Source: Dermanyssus gallinae (taxonomy: Eukaryota > Arthropoda > Arachnida > Mesostigmata > Dermanyssidae). Taken from it: a stretch of DNA of 64,000 nucleotides. Where the stretch lies: NCBI GenBank assembly GCA_003439945.1, contig QVRM01004007.1:1669501-1733500 (forward strand). Reading direction: 5' to 3'. Below the pieces are notes generated by a model. It made no database searches. It had not been told where the DNA came from and was given only the letters and a program-made list of their open reading frames with translations. Below, in pieces: positions 9,680-21,639 of this stretch (position 1 is the first letter of the stretch; each line of letters opens with the position of its first letter). Both the position numbers and the translations under genes were made by a program.

Positions 9680-11700
9680 TTCCACCTTTGGAAGGCAAAA
9701 GCTGGTTCTTCGGTATATTTATCCATAACGAATTGCATGTCTCTCGAAAATATCTATAGGCATTTAACACTTACATTGTTGAGTCTTTTGCCAGTCAATA
9801 CTAAGTCGCATCTCGTCCATATAATCAATTAGCCGTCCCAGTCTCTGCTTAACCCTATATAGACTCTTGACATAGATCGCAATGTCTTCTGCATATATTA
9901 AAGTACTTGCCCACTCTCGGGTTCACCCCTCCCTCACTCGCTTACGTAGCTCTCCTATGGGGCACGGCCAGTTCTAAACTTACATGCTCCACATTGGCAA
10001 ATCTACCACCGATATATGCGTGCTTTGCGCTTCTGGTACTGTCGACGACATCGAACACACAGTCTCTGCCTGCACGGCACTCGCTACGACATGTGGTTTA
10101 CAAGCTCCGCCCTAGTCAACCAGGTGACACCAGCAATCGTCGCGTACAAGCTACGCAATCCTGCTTCATGGACACACGGATTGTACCACCTCGACACCAT
10201 CATGAGGAAGAAGGTTCGCCTGGAAGACCTGCGCCGACACCGTTTTGCACCACATTTTCCAAACCTTCCTTAAAAAAAGTAGCCCTCCCATTAGTACCGA
10301 AAAAAACAATGAGTTAAGTCCATCTCCTTGGGCCAATCCTGTCGTCTGCGGTACCTTTCCTACGATCCCTATACCGTTGTCGATGTGTACTGTATTCTCC
10401 GCAAGAATGGTACCCAAAAGTTTAATTAAACGATACGAAACTCCCTAGCTTAACTTCTCTATAATTCTATTTCGTGGCGTCAGGTCAAAGGCGGTTTTAA
10501 GGTCTATAAATATTGCGTATAACGGTCTTCTCGGCTAGAATAGGTTTTTCCAAATTTCTGCCAGCAATTGGCGCAGAGCCGTGTGCGTCGACTTCGATCT
10601 TCTGTACACATGTTGTTCTGCTGGTAGTGCGTTTCTGGTTTCGAGGAAGTACTCGAATCTATCTGATATTATCCACGAGAACATTTTCTAGAAGCAACTC
10701 TTAAGTGTTGTTTCCCTCCATTATTTTGGCTCTGTTTCTATGCCTTTCCCATTTGGTAAGACAAAGGGTATCCGCCTTCACGCTTTAGGCATTTCCGCAG
10801 ATTTTAGGCGTTCGTCAAGTAAAGCTTTCCAGCATGGCGCCAGTGCCAACGTTTGCTTTAAATGTTCGTTTCTTATCATATTATTTCCAGCTGCTTTACC
10901 TCTAGGTGCCCCTTCAGTTGCTCTGACAACGTCTTCGATTGTGACTGGTCGAACTACCCATTCCGGTGCGAATTCTGTTTCTATGTCCTAAGGCCCATTG
11001 TATAATATTATTTTTTTCGGGGTGGTGTTGGCTCCCTGCAGCACACCAGCAAAGTGCTTAGGCAGTCACCCAATCTCCACTGGGCATTGCTGTATTTGAA
11101 TCTACCCTGGTGGGCACATTTCTCAACTTGTTTTAAGAAGATTGGGATTCCATTATCCAGTCTTGTCCCGGTCCCTGGCTTACGACTACACTCCCTACTG
11201 CTGCTAACTTTAAATGCCATCCCCATAGGTAACCAGCATACGATCTCCGTTATAATATCCACAAATGCTTCAGTTCGTTCTGAGTTACCTTCATCCAACC
11301 TCGCATTAAAATCCCGCGCTAGAATCGTCATGCCTTTCTCGGCACCGCTTCGACCCTTCGCTTTTTCATGACCTCAGTGGACTGTACACCTGCCGGTCTT
11401 ATATAGGCTGCCACAATTCCAACCCCCTTGACGCTATTGCTACTAAGGTGTTGTCTATTATTCTTGTTGTCATTTCTCCTTTTTTTGCTCTCGTGAATAC
11501 TGAAACCTCACTCACTTAGCCTGCCCTGTACCTCACATCTATGTGATAGTGCGTGATGTCCGTAGAAGCCCCCCAAAGAGAAAGGATTAACAATCCAAGT
11601 TTCCGTCGAAACTAGAATATCCACTTCTCGAAATGCTTCCGCCTAACAGATATAATACGCCATGCCTTTTGCAGTTCCACAGCACTATTTTGATAACCTT
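9680..11700 (-). mobile_element. APE-type non-LTR retrotransposon, decayed and interrupted
   Basis: Read on the minus strand from 11700 downwards. The AP-endonuclease region shows FREVDILVSTETW near 11610 and the GDFN-like ARDFNARLDEG near 11310. RT fingers VTIEDVV...GKAAGNN...LDERLKSAEMPKA span about 10950-10780. The palm shows FIDLKTAFDLTPRNRI at about 10500, then QTTGLAQGD...FFSVLM at about 10340-10280. After an interruption the YADD box follows as YAEDIAIYV at about 9897-9870, with a continuing thumb (LIDYMDEMRLSIDWQKT). Multiple stops and frameshifts are present. The order is a standard EN-RT ORF2 of the Jockey/CR1 kind. Confidence 0.8.
9920..10280 (+). mobile_element. 5'-truncated LINE tail nested in the minus-strand LINE
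   Basis: This plus-strand segment encodes a LINE C-terminal zinc-finger-like motif, CVLCASGTVDDIEHTVSAC (CX2C...HX4C), near 10017-10075, then KKVRLEDLRRHRF. It ends in an A-run at about 10272-10278. It sits exactly between the QGD and YADD boxes of the minus-strand RT, so it is best read as a truncated insertion with a short poly(A) tail. AAGTA occurs at both edges and could be part of a target-site duplication. Confidence 0.6.
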
Positions 11701-12199
11701 GAGATTGTTTTGAAAAACAGATTACAGGAGAGCTACATCACTATTGGGGCTGACTTAATGAAGTATAACGAGCTGGAACAAACGACAAGTGTGACCCAGG
11801 AAGGTAATTTAAGTCCTCCTGTTACTCTCTGTAGGTCTCTGTATTTTTTTCACAGCTGATGACACATATGGAAAGAACCTTTCTTGCCATTCGCGGAGCC
11901 TTTCGTCCAATGGTGCAAATAGACACAACCTGCTTGACTCAAACAAAGTAATACTTCTAGGACGTACCATGGCAGTCAGCGTTTGCCCTAACACATATGC
12001 GTCATTTTGCCCATTTGTGCAATATCAGAACCCAATTTTGTAGGTCAAGGGCTGTTATCAAACCATTCGTCGGTCGTCTGCCGTACGAGAACGTGATCTG
12101 CAAATCTGATGGTGTTGCTGCCGCTGTTACTAAGACCGACAGTTTCTCCCGTCAACCTCTATCGGTCGCCCCAGACGGGGCAACCGTAGAACAAATTAT

Positions 12200-14365
12200 A
12201 GACGGTTAAACTGTATGTATCTAAACGCTCGTCTAGCGGCAAAACAATGTTTGTTTGTGAGACCTGGTTCAACCAGCATGGTGGCAGCTGACTCTCAACA
12301 TTACTTTCCTTTTCTTCCGGATGAATGGACGCTCGAGGAGCTGGGGAGTGTGCGTTGTAGTCTCAGCCCTTCTAAAATCATACCATATACCATGTAAATA
12401 CATCGCTGTCGATCTACTCAGTCGACACAACAAGTTTTGCTGTTGCTGTTTCTATGCATCGAATTTGCGCAATGTATCAACGAATGCTGCGACGCTATCA
12501 ACTTTTGCTGTCACTTTGACGGACCAGTGATTATCACTGCCTTAATCTACCTCGAATCGACTGGGCTACTGCGGAAACCTCCCTTGTTGAGTCAATGGGA
12601 GCTGCAGTCTTGCAACCTCTTGTCAACTGCAGCTTTGAGAATAATCTAGTTTAGCTTATCGATGGCCCCACGCATCACTCCGGCTTCACCCTTGGTCTTC
12701 CGCTCAGCGCTCATCCTGACACCATCGACAACATTGACATCCGCGACCCTATTATCAGCTCTGATCAAAAGCTCATCTCGTTTGGTGTTAAAGTTACGGG
12801 TACCGAAACAATAAAACTACTGTGTGGGTTCAACTTTTAACAAACGAACATGTGGATAATGGTCAATCATTTAAGTCAATCGAGGCTAATAAAATGTCTC
12901 CCAATTGGGAGGCAAAAATGGCCTATATCGATTTAGCCCTCTTTACGACGCCTGCCCTCACCTCGGATACGTGGAAGGATCCCAATATGAAAAATCGTTA
13001 TCTTACCCTTGCATTCGCTGTGCATGATTTTACTATAAAATTTGTGCACGACCTGCCCACCCCGAAGCTGGCAAATCATGCATTTGTTAACGTTGCGGTC
13101 ATCAATGCACAACATATAATTTACTTGAATGCTCCAATCCGATTTCTGCAAATCGTCTACCATAACAAAACATAATACGTGCTTTTTGGACAACAAATAA
13201 ATAGATAATGGCCAATCACCATTCACTGATCGATTGGAAGGTGTTCTTTTTAGACTGTTACCATGTTACCGACATGTACAATAAGTTTACGCACTGTTGT
13301 CGCTTTTTGATCGGAGCCTTTACTCCTCATGAGGTCGACAACAAGCTCAAATATCTGCGCTTCTATGTAGACCGACTCAATCTAATCTTTTCGCACCCAG
13401 ACCCTGCTTCGTCTAGTGCATATCATCGGATGCTCATGAATGAAAGAAAGCGCCTCCGCATCCTGACCGAGATGAGCATAAGGGCCTGTTCTGCTACGCC
13501 AACTCGCGCCTCACAAGTAACGAATCTCCACCAACCCTGGAATCGACTTCACACTCGGCATCGACAGACGAAAAAAGTTTAAACTACTAGCTTCATTCTC
13601 TATTTCACTTCTCATTGCTGTTCTAGTAACATTCGCGCCTCACACATCAACGTCTGCGATCTACCGCGACTCGCCTATCGATTTTAATGAATACGACATC
13701 TACACGCAACTCTTATCCTTGATACCCTTATACAGCTACTCACCCGATGGCTTCCCACGCATATAAATAACTAGCCATTTTTTTGCAGAGCCATCAAAGC
13801 TAATATATGAACGCTCATACAACGACGCCATAGTTACAGATCTCTTTAAACAAAGCATTGTAACACCAATGAATAAGAAGGGGCCCAAAAAGACCGGTTT
13901 CATTCTGTTTACTTTCTAGAACGGATTGTTCTTTGACGCTTTACGTGCACGCAACTGTTATAAATGGCACGCGATAGAGCCTTGTACATAAACGCCCATA
14001 AAGACTTCCATTGTATATACTTCGACCAGAGGAGTGCGTTTGATAGGGTCGATCGTAGACCTGCCATTGACAAGATGAAGACTCTCCAGATTCATTTGCA
14101 GACTTGTAAATGGCTTGCTGCTTTTATGCACAATCCGTCGTTCCGAGTGAAATGCGGGGAAGCGTTTAGCTGTGAGCCACGACTGGTTCCCCTAGCGCCT
14201 TTTTACGGCGCTACAGTCCGCATCTGCCGCCGGTACAGTGGCAATGGGATGAAGGTTGTCGTTCCGAAATGCCTCGTTTTGAGACATGGCTCTTTCGATT
14301 TAGATTATCAGCTCAACGTTGTAACATTACCTACCGCAAATGTTACACAAGACCTTGGTGTATGA
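12200..14365 (+). mobile_element. APE-type non-LTR retrotransposon, decayed
   Basis: Plus-strand remnants occur in the order of a LINE ORF2. Endonuclease pieces are FVCETWFNQ (about 12250), LPRIDW (about 12549) and DPIISSDQKLISFGV (about 12748-12792, equivalent to the SDH box). A linker reads IDWKVFFLDCYHVTDMYNKF at about 13230-13290, then MNERKRLRILTE. RT palm A is IYFDQRSAFDRVDRR at about 14017-14061. Next come WLAAFMHNPSFRVKCGEAF and the late KCLVLRHGS and DYQLNVVTLP...DLGV at the end. The palm region between RVKCG and KCLVL is deleted, so the YADD box is missing. Several frameshifts and stops are present; a CR1/Jockey-like clade is likely. Confidence 0.75.
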
Positions 14366-14379
14366 TTGTCAACAAATCT

Positions 14380-15290
14380 TTTTTTTCTGCGCATTTTTGA
14401 AACTTGGTTAAATCAACAACTATACTTGTGAACACGCTATTCCGTTGGTTCATCGCCAAGAACTCAAATAGGTGTATTTGTCTGTATAAAATAATTATAT
14501 TATTCAGACTTTTATATTGTTCACCCATCTAGAATCCATACTTGTGCAAACACATATGTATAATTAAAGGCCTTTAAAGAAGGTTCCCAAAAAGGCTTTA
14601 GGTAGAAGATGTAATATCGAACCGAATACTGCAAACCTTCCTTAGCTGCCAACTCTATTTAAGAACAACGACGCGCGGGCTCTATTGCAGCTTTTGGCCA
14701 CTTCTTCGATGTAGCAGTAAACAATCATGTAGATGTTCTGCGCGTAGAAGTTAGACTGGGCCTATTGTATGCTTCTTCATGTTGTTGCGGAGAAGGTCGA
14801 CAATTTTTGGTTGTACCAACTGAACAGTTCCTTTATGTTCCACAGAATCCGTCTAGGGGAGACTTGAGCCGCTGCTGTAAACCTTGTTGGTTTGATCTTT
14901 AGATACGCAGGGATAGCTGTATTTGCGTCTTATCCAAGCCGTTAGTGATGTTGCAATCAAATTGCCTTCCACCTCAAGGGGTGCCCTTGTAAGTTACTGC
15001 GGTTCTTTCCTATCGCGCCTGCAGAGCTTGTTATTCCTGTCACGGTGCTTTTCTACCCGGCACCAGTTTTGCTATCACTTGAACTAGAGCATCCCCGTAG
15101 GTGGCAGACGTAACCGTAAAGAAAAGTTAGATTCGCAGCACGTTGTTATAGGTTACGTTCCAGAGTAGAGATCCCAAACCAGAGATGTCGTACAAACTTT
15201 ACGCAAATCACGTACATATTTATATACGTAAAAATACAATATAGAACGCTCCCCACCGATGTCGTTGTGGTCTTGTGAACGCGTTGTCCA
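14380..15290. other. no recognisable feature
   Basis: Neither strand shows a convincing motif. It is flanked by retrotransposon debris and is probably degraded transposon sequence. Confidence 0.35.
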
Positions 15291-15293
15291 ATC

Positions 15294-15705
15294 ATGGCCT
15301 GTCATGCGCACTTTAGTCGCGCACTGAGACCTGCCGGCTTTCCATGTGTATTGGAATCCCAGAGTCTGTCAAGGAACGATGAAGAAAGACCTGATGGTCT
15401 CACTTCCTTTGAGCGTGGCCGCATGCTTGTTTGGAACACAACTGTAACCGACTTATTAGCCCCGGTGCAGGTGCGGGCTAAGCAGGTCATGCCTCTAGGT
15501 TAACAGAGGCTAACAAATGCAGAAAATACGCTGGCGTTGATTATCCGCGCCAAATTTGTCAGTTTTTTGGCGTTCGAGACTATGGGAGGTAGAGGCGTTA
15601 AACTTTCGACGGGAGACTCGAGAGCATACGAATTCGAGAATCAGAGGCTGTCGCTCGAGGTTGAACGAGGATTTACAGCATCTGTTCGGGGCACATTGTT
15701 GAACT
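15294..15705 (+). mobile_element. RLE-type retrotransposon, endonuclease remnant
   Basis: A first frame carries ERPDGLTSFERGRMLVWNTT at about 15389-15450, the PD...D core of a restriction-like endonuclease. After a frame change, FLAFETMGGRGVK...FENQRLSLEVERGFTASVRG follows (about 15565-15700), the usual C-terminus of this domain. It belongs to a different subfamily from the copies at 16.3-19.7 kb, which read RPDGVTI.LWSHGKSL. Confidence 0.65.
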
Positions 15706-15759
15706 GGACCCCACAATCCTCTATTAATGACGTGACCCATTAAACCATGAACAAGAAAA

Positions 15760-16290
15760 TAACCTTTTCATCTCTAGCACGCTATCCTACGCCAGGTACT
15801 GCAGCGTAGGTGGTGGCATAGAACCTCGTGGTACACCTTTAGTCACGTCACTTCTTCCGTTGAGTCTACCTGCGAATATCGACTGCACCGATTTGGCAAC
15901 CATGCCAAGGAGACAGATGGACTTGTAATCTGAAGCCTAGCATGGTCCCCTCCCCGGCATTGGAATAGGTGCCAGGCGGCCTTTCTTCCAAATATCTGGA
16001 GACCATTCTTCTTAAAATACTACTGGGCTTCCTTGATTAGGTCTAAGATCGCTTCTGGTGGTATGTCGTTAGGTTTTAGGGCTGTACCCTCTGACAACCT
16101 TTCAGCCTCTCGCTGGATCTCCTCGAATGTTACAGGTAGAACATCCTTCTTATTGACCTCAATCGTTGCGTTCTAGTCCCCCGTGATAATGTGGGTCTGA
16201 TGATCCCGTGTTCTGACGTTGCCGTACAGTGACTTGAGGTATTCGACATATGCCTTGTGTTTACCAATGTTGTAAGTAACCTAGTTTCGT
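15760..16290 (-). mobile_element. LINE reverse-transcriptase finger fragment
   Basis: Reading the minus strand from about 16260 downwards gives HKAYVEYLKSLYG, then VTFEEIQREAERLSEGTALK and NDIPPEAI, then in another frame WSPDIWKKGRLAPIPMPGRG and YKSICLLGMVAKSVQSI. This is the order of RT finger motifs 0-2. No palm motif follows; the element is a fragment. Confidence 0.65.
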
Positions 16291-16327
16291 GGCAGATTTT
16301 TCTCGGAGTCTATCCTCAGTTTCCCAA

Positions 16328-16830
16328 TAATAATAATAATAATAATAATAAACAAGAGCCGAAAGGTCTTAATGGCAGCAATGGGCTGCGACCTGACGGG
16401 GTCACCATCCCGCTATGGTCACACGGAAAAAGCCTTGTATAGGATGTTACGGTTTCATGCACGGCGGCCTTGTCGTATTTATGTCACAGCGCAGTCGAAT
16501 CTGGATGGGTAGCAGAGCGCGCGGATTCTGAAAAACGAAGGAAGTATCTTGAGCTATCAAGAAGCTACCACTTTGTACCCATTACATTGGAGACATTTGG
16601 CACCATCAGCACAGCTACAGCGAAAATCCCGAAAGATATCGGAAAACGCATAGAAGACATTACGGGTGAATGACGCGAGGCCATGTTTTTGAGACAGATG
16701 ATGTCTTTGGCCGTTTGTAGAAAGAACGTGGCTTCAATCATAGGCGCAATGAACTGACAAGGGAACAAAGCAGGCCTGGCTTAAACGTTCATACCTCACA
16801 ATAGTTATAACATAATAATAATATTTTTTG
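16328..16830 (+). mobile_element. RLE-type retrotransposon 3' end, copy A
   Basis: Starts beside a (AAT)n run (about 16326-16350). It encodes GLRPDGVTIPLWSHGKSL (about 16389-16440), a stop, then YHFVPITLETFG...KIPKDIGKRIEDITGE, another stop, and FLRQMMSLAVCRKN. The 3' UTR (CATACCTCACAATAGTTATAAC) matches copy B (17135-19740) and ends in ATAATAATAAT. Copy A keeps about 20 residues between SYLCHS and the FVPI motif that copy B lacks. Confidence 0.7.
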
Positions 16831-16919
16831 GGAAACAATGGTTCATTTTATTATCATTATGTACATGTATCACAATTACTAATATATGAATTATATAATA
16901 TCTACAATATTGCTTATAT

Positions 16920-17101
16920 TATTATTGCTCGAGTGTCGCTGACCACTCAACATCATCTTGACGTTGCCTCTCTGAAGCTGCAATGACACCCTCTGTCGGA
17001 GAAACGTGATCGATCTTGGCTCTGCTGTGACCTCAAAGAGCTTCTTTCCAAGCTTTTTCGTCCATTTGAGTGTATCCTTGCCCCAATCGCCAGACGACTT
17101 G

Positions 17102-17125
<24 letters not shown>
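16920..17125 (-). mobile_element. RLE-type retrotransposon 3' end, minus-strand copy
   Basis: The minus strand reads LGKKLFEVTAEPRSITFLRQ and RVSLQLQRGNVKMML, the C-terminus of the same endonuclease domain (compare RQALSLAVCRGNA in copy B). A (TAA)n run of about 30 bp (17101-17131) adjoins it. It is arranged back to back with the plus-strand element that starts at about 17135. Confidence 0.6.
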
Positions 17126-17133
<8 letters not shown>

Positions 17134-17134
17134 C

Positions 17135-19740
17135 GGGGAGCGAGACAAGCCTGCACCGCAGCTTTCTCAAAGGCGTTGAATAATTTCAACTCAAAGCTGG
17201 ATTTTGGAAGCTGGAATAGCCTAATGTCTGCTCCATCTTTAATGCTGGCCTTACCGCATAGAAAAATCATGAAGCTACACTAACCAGAATAATCAAAGAC
17301 AATGTGTCAGTGCTCGAATAAGAGAGTCTGGAAAGTCTTCTGCAGACAGTTCCAAAGGCCCCAATTAATAGACTAAACGGCTTAGCTGGAGACCGGCAGA
17401 GCGTGTCTATAGCTGAAAGAAAACTAGCCGAGGGCGATGTACGCTCTGCCGCTAGAGGCCTGCTGTCATCAGACACATTTGCACCACGTAACTCTCGCAC
17501 AGAGCGTGAATTAAGAAACAAACACCCGCCACCACCGGCCGTCTGCCAGGAGCGCTTAGAGACCTTCGAACAACCTACAGCTGGATACGGCGAGAGCGTC
17601 GAAAATTCGGCGATCTTAGAGGCAATGTGCTCATTCCCTGTTGCAAGCGGAGCCGGACTGGATGGACTGCGGCCACGTCATCTGCGCAATATGTTGGATC
17701 AAACTGTTCCTTCGTCAGAATGCCTGTTTAATGATCTGAGCATTTTCCTAGGCAGAGTGTTAAACGGCACATTACCTAAGTTTTGTCTACCAGTATTTTA
17801 TGGTGCAAATCTTACAGCTCTTAAGAAAAAAGACAACTCTATAAGCCCCATTGCTTCTGGACTGACTTTGCGTAGGATTGCTGCAAAGATAGCGACAGCG
17901 AGAAATAAAAAGACAATTTTGACAGCAATCCTGTTACATCAGGTTGGAGTGGCTGTTAAAGGCGGCGCAGAAGCACCAGAACATGCAACACGTGCCCTCT
18001 TGGAGGTTGAGGACCAAGTAAGGGTTCTGGTGAAACTTGATTTCTGCAATGCATTTAATACGTTAAGAAGGGACAGGATACTAGATGCAGTGATAAAGAA
18101 AAGTCCAGAGCTTTTGCCAAAGTTACAGGGATCCTTCACTCTTAACCTGGGGCACAACTTCAACATTGCGTTCGGAAGCAGGCATTCAGTAGGGTGACCC
18201 GCTAGGGCCTGCTCTATTTAGTCTCGGTATATCAGATCTAATATCGCAACTACAGAGCCCTTTCAACGTGTGATATCTAGATGATGCTACGCTTGCCGGT
18301 CCCGCAAGTATCATCGCAATATATTTAAGAAGAGTGCTGCAGTTTGAAGAAGACGGGGGACTGACACTGAATGCTTGAAAATGTGAGATTACTGCTGTCG
18401 GGGGCTCAATTCACGAGAGGAAGGAAGCAATTCTGAAGATCACAGAAATACTCCCTGGTATCACGCGTGTAGAGCTAAACAACTTAGAAGTTTTGGGGGC
18501 CCCGTAAAGCAAGACGGAATTTCGCATACACTCTCTGTGAAAAAAGAAGCTCTAACCAAAATTCGTCCACGACTGACACGTTTGCATACTCAGGCTGCGC
18601 TGTGCATTTGGAGATATTGCCGGGGGTCCTCAAGATTTAACTATATACTGCGTACATGTCCTGCTTTGACGTGCCTCGAAGAATTAATGGCGTATGATAA
18701 CGTCAGCAGAGACATACTTAGTGAAGTCCTAAACGTAAACTTAGAAGAGAACACCTGGCAGAGAGCAAGTTTTCCGATACGTGAAGCTGGTCTGGGAATT
18801 AGGAGTGCCACTGACCTAGCTCTTGTCTGCTATGCTGCTTCACTGGTCCAATTTGGTCCGGTGGCAGCTTCGTTAGTGGAGGAGGCAGTTCGACCACAAA
18901 TAAGATACGAAACCAGTAAAGCACGGGACACTATTAGAACCATGCTATACCCGGGCCCTTTAGAAGAATATTCTAGCCAATATAACCTAGATAAGCTCAA
19001 AGGCAAAAAAAATGAGCAGAGATATCTTAGACGAGCTTGTTTCCCGGAGAGACCGCGCCGTATTCGTAGCGGCACAAGATAAATTCAGTGGGTGTTGGCT
19101 TAAAGCCTTACCCTCGCCTCATCTCGGCACCATGCTGGATCCCAACTCTTTCTGCATGATGTCAGCACTTCGAATCGGCGGTTGCGAGCCGTTTCAGTGC
19201 AAACTGTGTGGAGAGATGGTAGATTCCAGTGGGCTACACCCACTGAGTTGCCCGAAGAGTGCCGGTAAATCGTCCGACATGCTTAACTAAACAGTGTAAT
19301 TATAAGGTCCCTTAGGAAAGCCGGTGTACCATCTACACTTGAACCGAGAGGTTTAGTGTCCGCTGGCGAAGGAAGACCTGATGGGGTGACCATTGCATTA
19401 TGGTCACATGGGAAGTCCCTAGCTTGGGATGCAACGGTTTCGTGCACAACCGCGGCTTCCTATTTACACAACAGCTCCGTTGAGCCGGGATATATTTTTG
19501 TGCCTATTGCCATGGAACCACTAGGGCCAATTCACAAGGGAACCGAAGCATTTCTCAAAGATTTAAGTGAGCGAATTCAGGAGGTCACAAGCGACCGAAG
19601 AGAGGGTCAAATCTTGAGGCAAGCGTTGTCCTTGGCCGTTTGCAGAGGGAACGCGGTATATTTTAGGCGCCATAGAGTAAACTAATTATTTTTTTAAAAA
19701 AATGCAATAATACGTTCAGACCTCACAACTGTAACATTGT
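17135..19740 (+). mobile_element. RLE-type non-LTR retrotransposon, copy B (RT plus endonuclease)
   Basis: This is the most complete copy. The leading part (W.S.MSAPSLMLALPHRK) begins near 17200. A 264-residue open stretch (17403-18197) holds the RT fingers, with SGAGLDGLRPRHLRNM and ALKKKDNSISPIASGLTLRR, and palm A, VLVKLDFCNAFNTLRRD. After a frameshift near 18180 the palm continues Q*GDPLGPALFSL and V*YLDDATLAG, with stops exactly at the QQGDP and WYLDD positions. A thumb-region ORF follows at 18537-19082 (FPIREAGLGIRSATDLAL), then the zinc motif CKLCGEMVDSSGLHPLSC (about 19198-19251), and the nuclease core RPDGVTIALWSHGKSLAWDA (about 19375-19434) with VPIAMEPLGPI. The 3' UTR ends near 19740. 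RLE elements normally cut target DNA at specific sites. This copy is inactive. Confidence 0.85.
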
Positions 19741-19744
19741 TTAA

Positions 19745-21240
19745 CATCCTGTGAAACCACCTAGTATATCTGGTGTCAAAAAACTTGCGGGGCCCATTTC
19801 AATGTCTTTATCAATAGAATGAACAGCAACGACGTGAAGTTTTGCCGATGTGCTATTTTAACATACGCATGGATACTGCGATATGAATAGGCATATGAAT
19901 ACTGCGGATGGCGGTTCGAACCACGGTATACGCCGGTTACGTCTGAGTTTAATTCAGTTAGGTTCATCTAATTTAATGTCTTCATTCGTTTCAAGCCTTG
20001 GAACTGCATCTAGCACAACTGGGCCAGCCTTCAAAAGGCTGCTTGAACGTATACAAGCACTGGATGCAAACGCACTGAGCTTATTTTACTTTGGTGAGTG
20101 CATGATTTAATTTCCTGCAAATGCACTAGACAAGAGGCGAACGTGTCTGAAGTTCCTGATGGAGCACTGTGCACGCTATTACCAAGTAAAGCACAGCAAA
20201 GACTAATAAATAAAGCTTTAAAGATAGGGCGTGTTCTCGTTATTAATTAACAAGCGCGATAATAAGCCCTACCGCTTTTCTGAGTAGATACTTATCGAGT
20301 ACATGCACCAAGCACATGCCTATACTAAAAACACGAGCGTGGGCTGTTGCGTACCTACCGCTTATTACTAATTGACAACAATTAGATCTGGGGGCGGATC
20401 GTGAGGATCCGAGAAAGCTAGGCGAAGGCGGTACATACTGGGATTTGGGAATTCCCCAAGAGCGCAATATCGCATGGTTGCCTTATGGAGTGGTAGTTAA
20501 CCACTCTCGTTAACTGCTGGTATGCAAGAGGCCTTTCGGTCCGACTTTAAAAAACATTGCATCCATCGTATCTTAACTGGAGACCGCACGTCTTTGACGT
20601 GCAACGTATTAATCATCATATCTAAGGCGGGTGGCGCCTCCTGGCGGGCTCCAAAATAACTAATTTTGTGGCACCGAATGTCCAACGCTCGAAATCGGAG
20701 ATGTCGTGCGTAACACTGCCCTCAAAGCGGCTGGATGCGCGATGGTAATGCAATGAGGGGGCGCTTCTGTAGTGTGTGTGAGCGTAGCGGCGGTCTCGTA
20801 ACGGCCTACGGTGGTGGTGACATATGACCGTCTCCCTCTCTCTCGGAAACGGTAGTCGAGGGTGCGGGAGGTCGCTTCTGAGCGCGCAAATGTCTATTCT
20901 GTTAGACTAAGGGATATTTTAGCATTTTTGTTTCGAATGTATATATTATTGTACCAACAGTATATTTCAGTGCAATTTATCTCGTGTGTATATATTCTTT
21001 TTCGACATTTTAATATTAAGTATTTCACATCAACGTAATTATGTTGCTTGCTTTTTCATGTGAGTGCAGAGTTCTAGCAGCCACTTAAGACACTTCACGA
21101 TGCTGCGCTTTTTCAGCGCAACAAGCGGACAACCAAACATACAAACATATTGAAAGTACGTTCTGTTCAGATCACTTAATTGACTTCTATCATATAAAAC
21201 AATTGTATTGGTCTTTTCAGCGTTTTAGTTAAAATTAAGA
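19745..21240. other. no recognisable feature
   Basis: 19745-20230 is AT-rich. 20600-20900 is GC-richer, with CGCTTCTG and GAGCG segments that matched no rRNA, tRNA or snRNA I could recall. No coding motif was found. Confidence 0.35.
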
Positions 21241-21639
21241 TTACTGCCAAGCGGTTGCTGAAAAATTTACACAGCTTAGTAGGAACCTAAATTGGATTCG
21301 GACAACAAATCTCAAGATACTACCTGTTGCAAATGAGGCCGCAAAAAGTACAGCGACATTCATCGAAAGGGTTAGGGAACCCAGTTCGTTGGCACATTTT
21401 GTGATAGAACCCGTGGACGATAAAGCTGGTCAACGTGGCGCTGCTCGGCGAGCGGTTCCATTCATGTACTATGCAAATACGCTCTGTAGAACTCTTCTGG
21501 TACTCCTATCATCATCTGCTCAAAGCTCCCACGGATTTCTCACAGTGAAGACTTAAGCGGAAGTTGAGAGCGGTTTAAATATCCTTGATGAATAGGGTCG
21601 TTTTCGAAAGACTAGTTGCCATGGATGAGGCCCAGTAGA

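Noticed and set aside
20600..20900. GC-rich block as a possible rRNA or snRNA fragment
   Set aside because: It did not match any conserved rRNA or snRNA core sequence I could recall.
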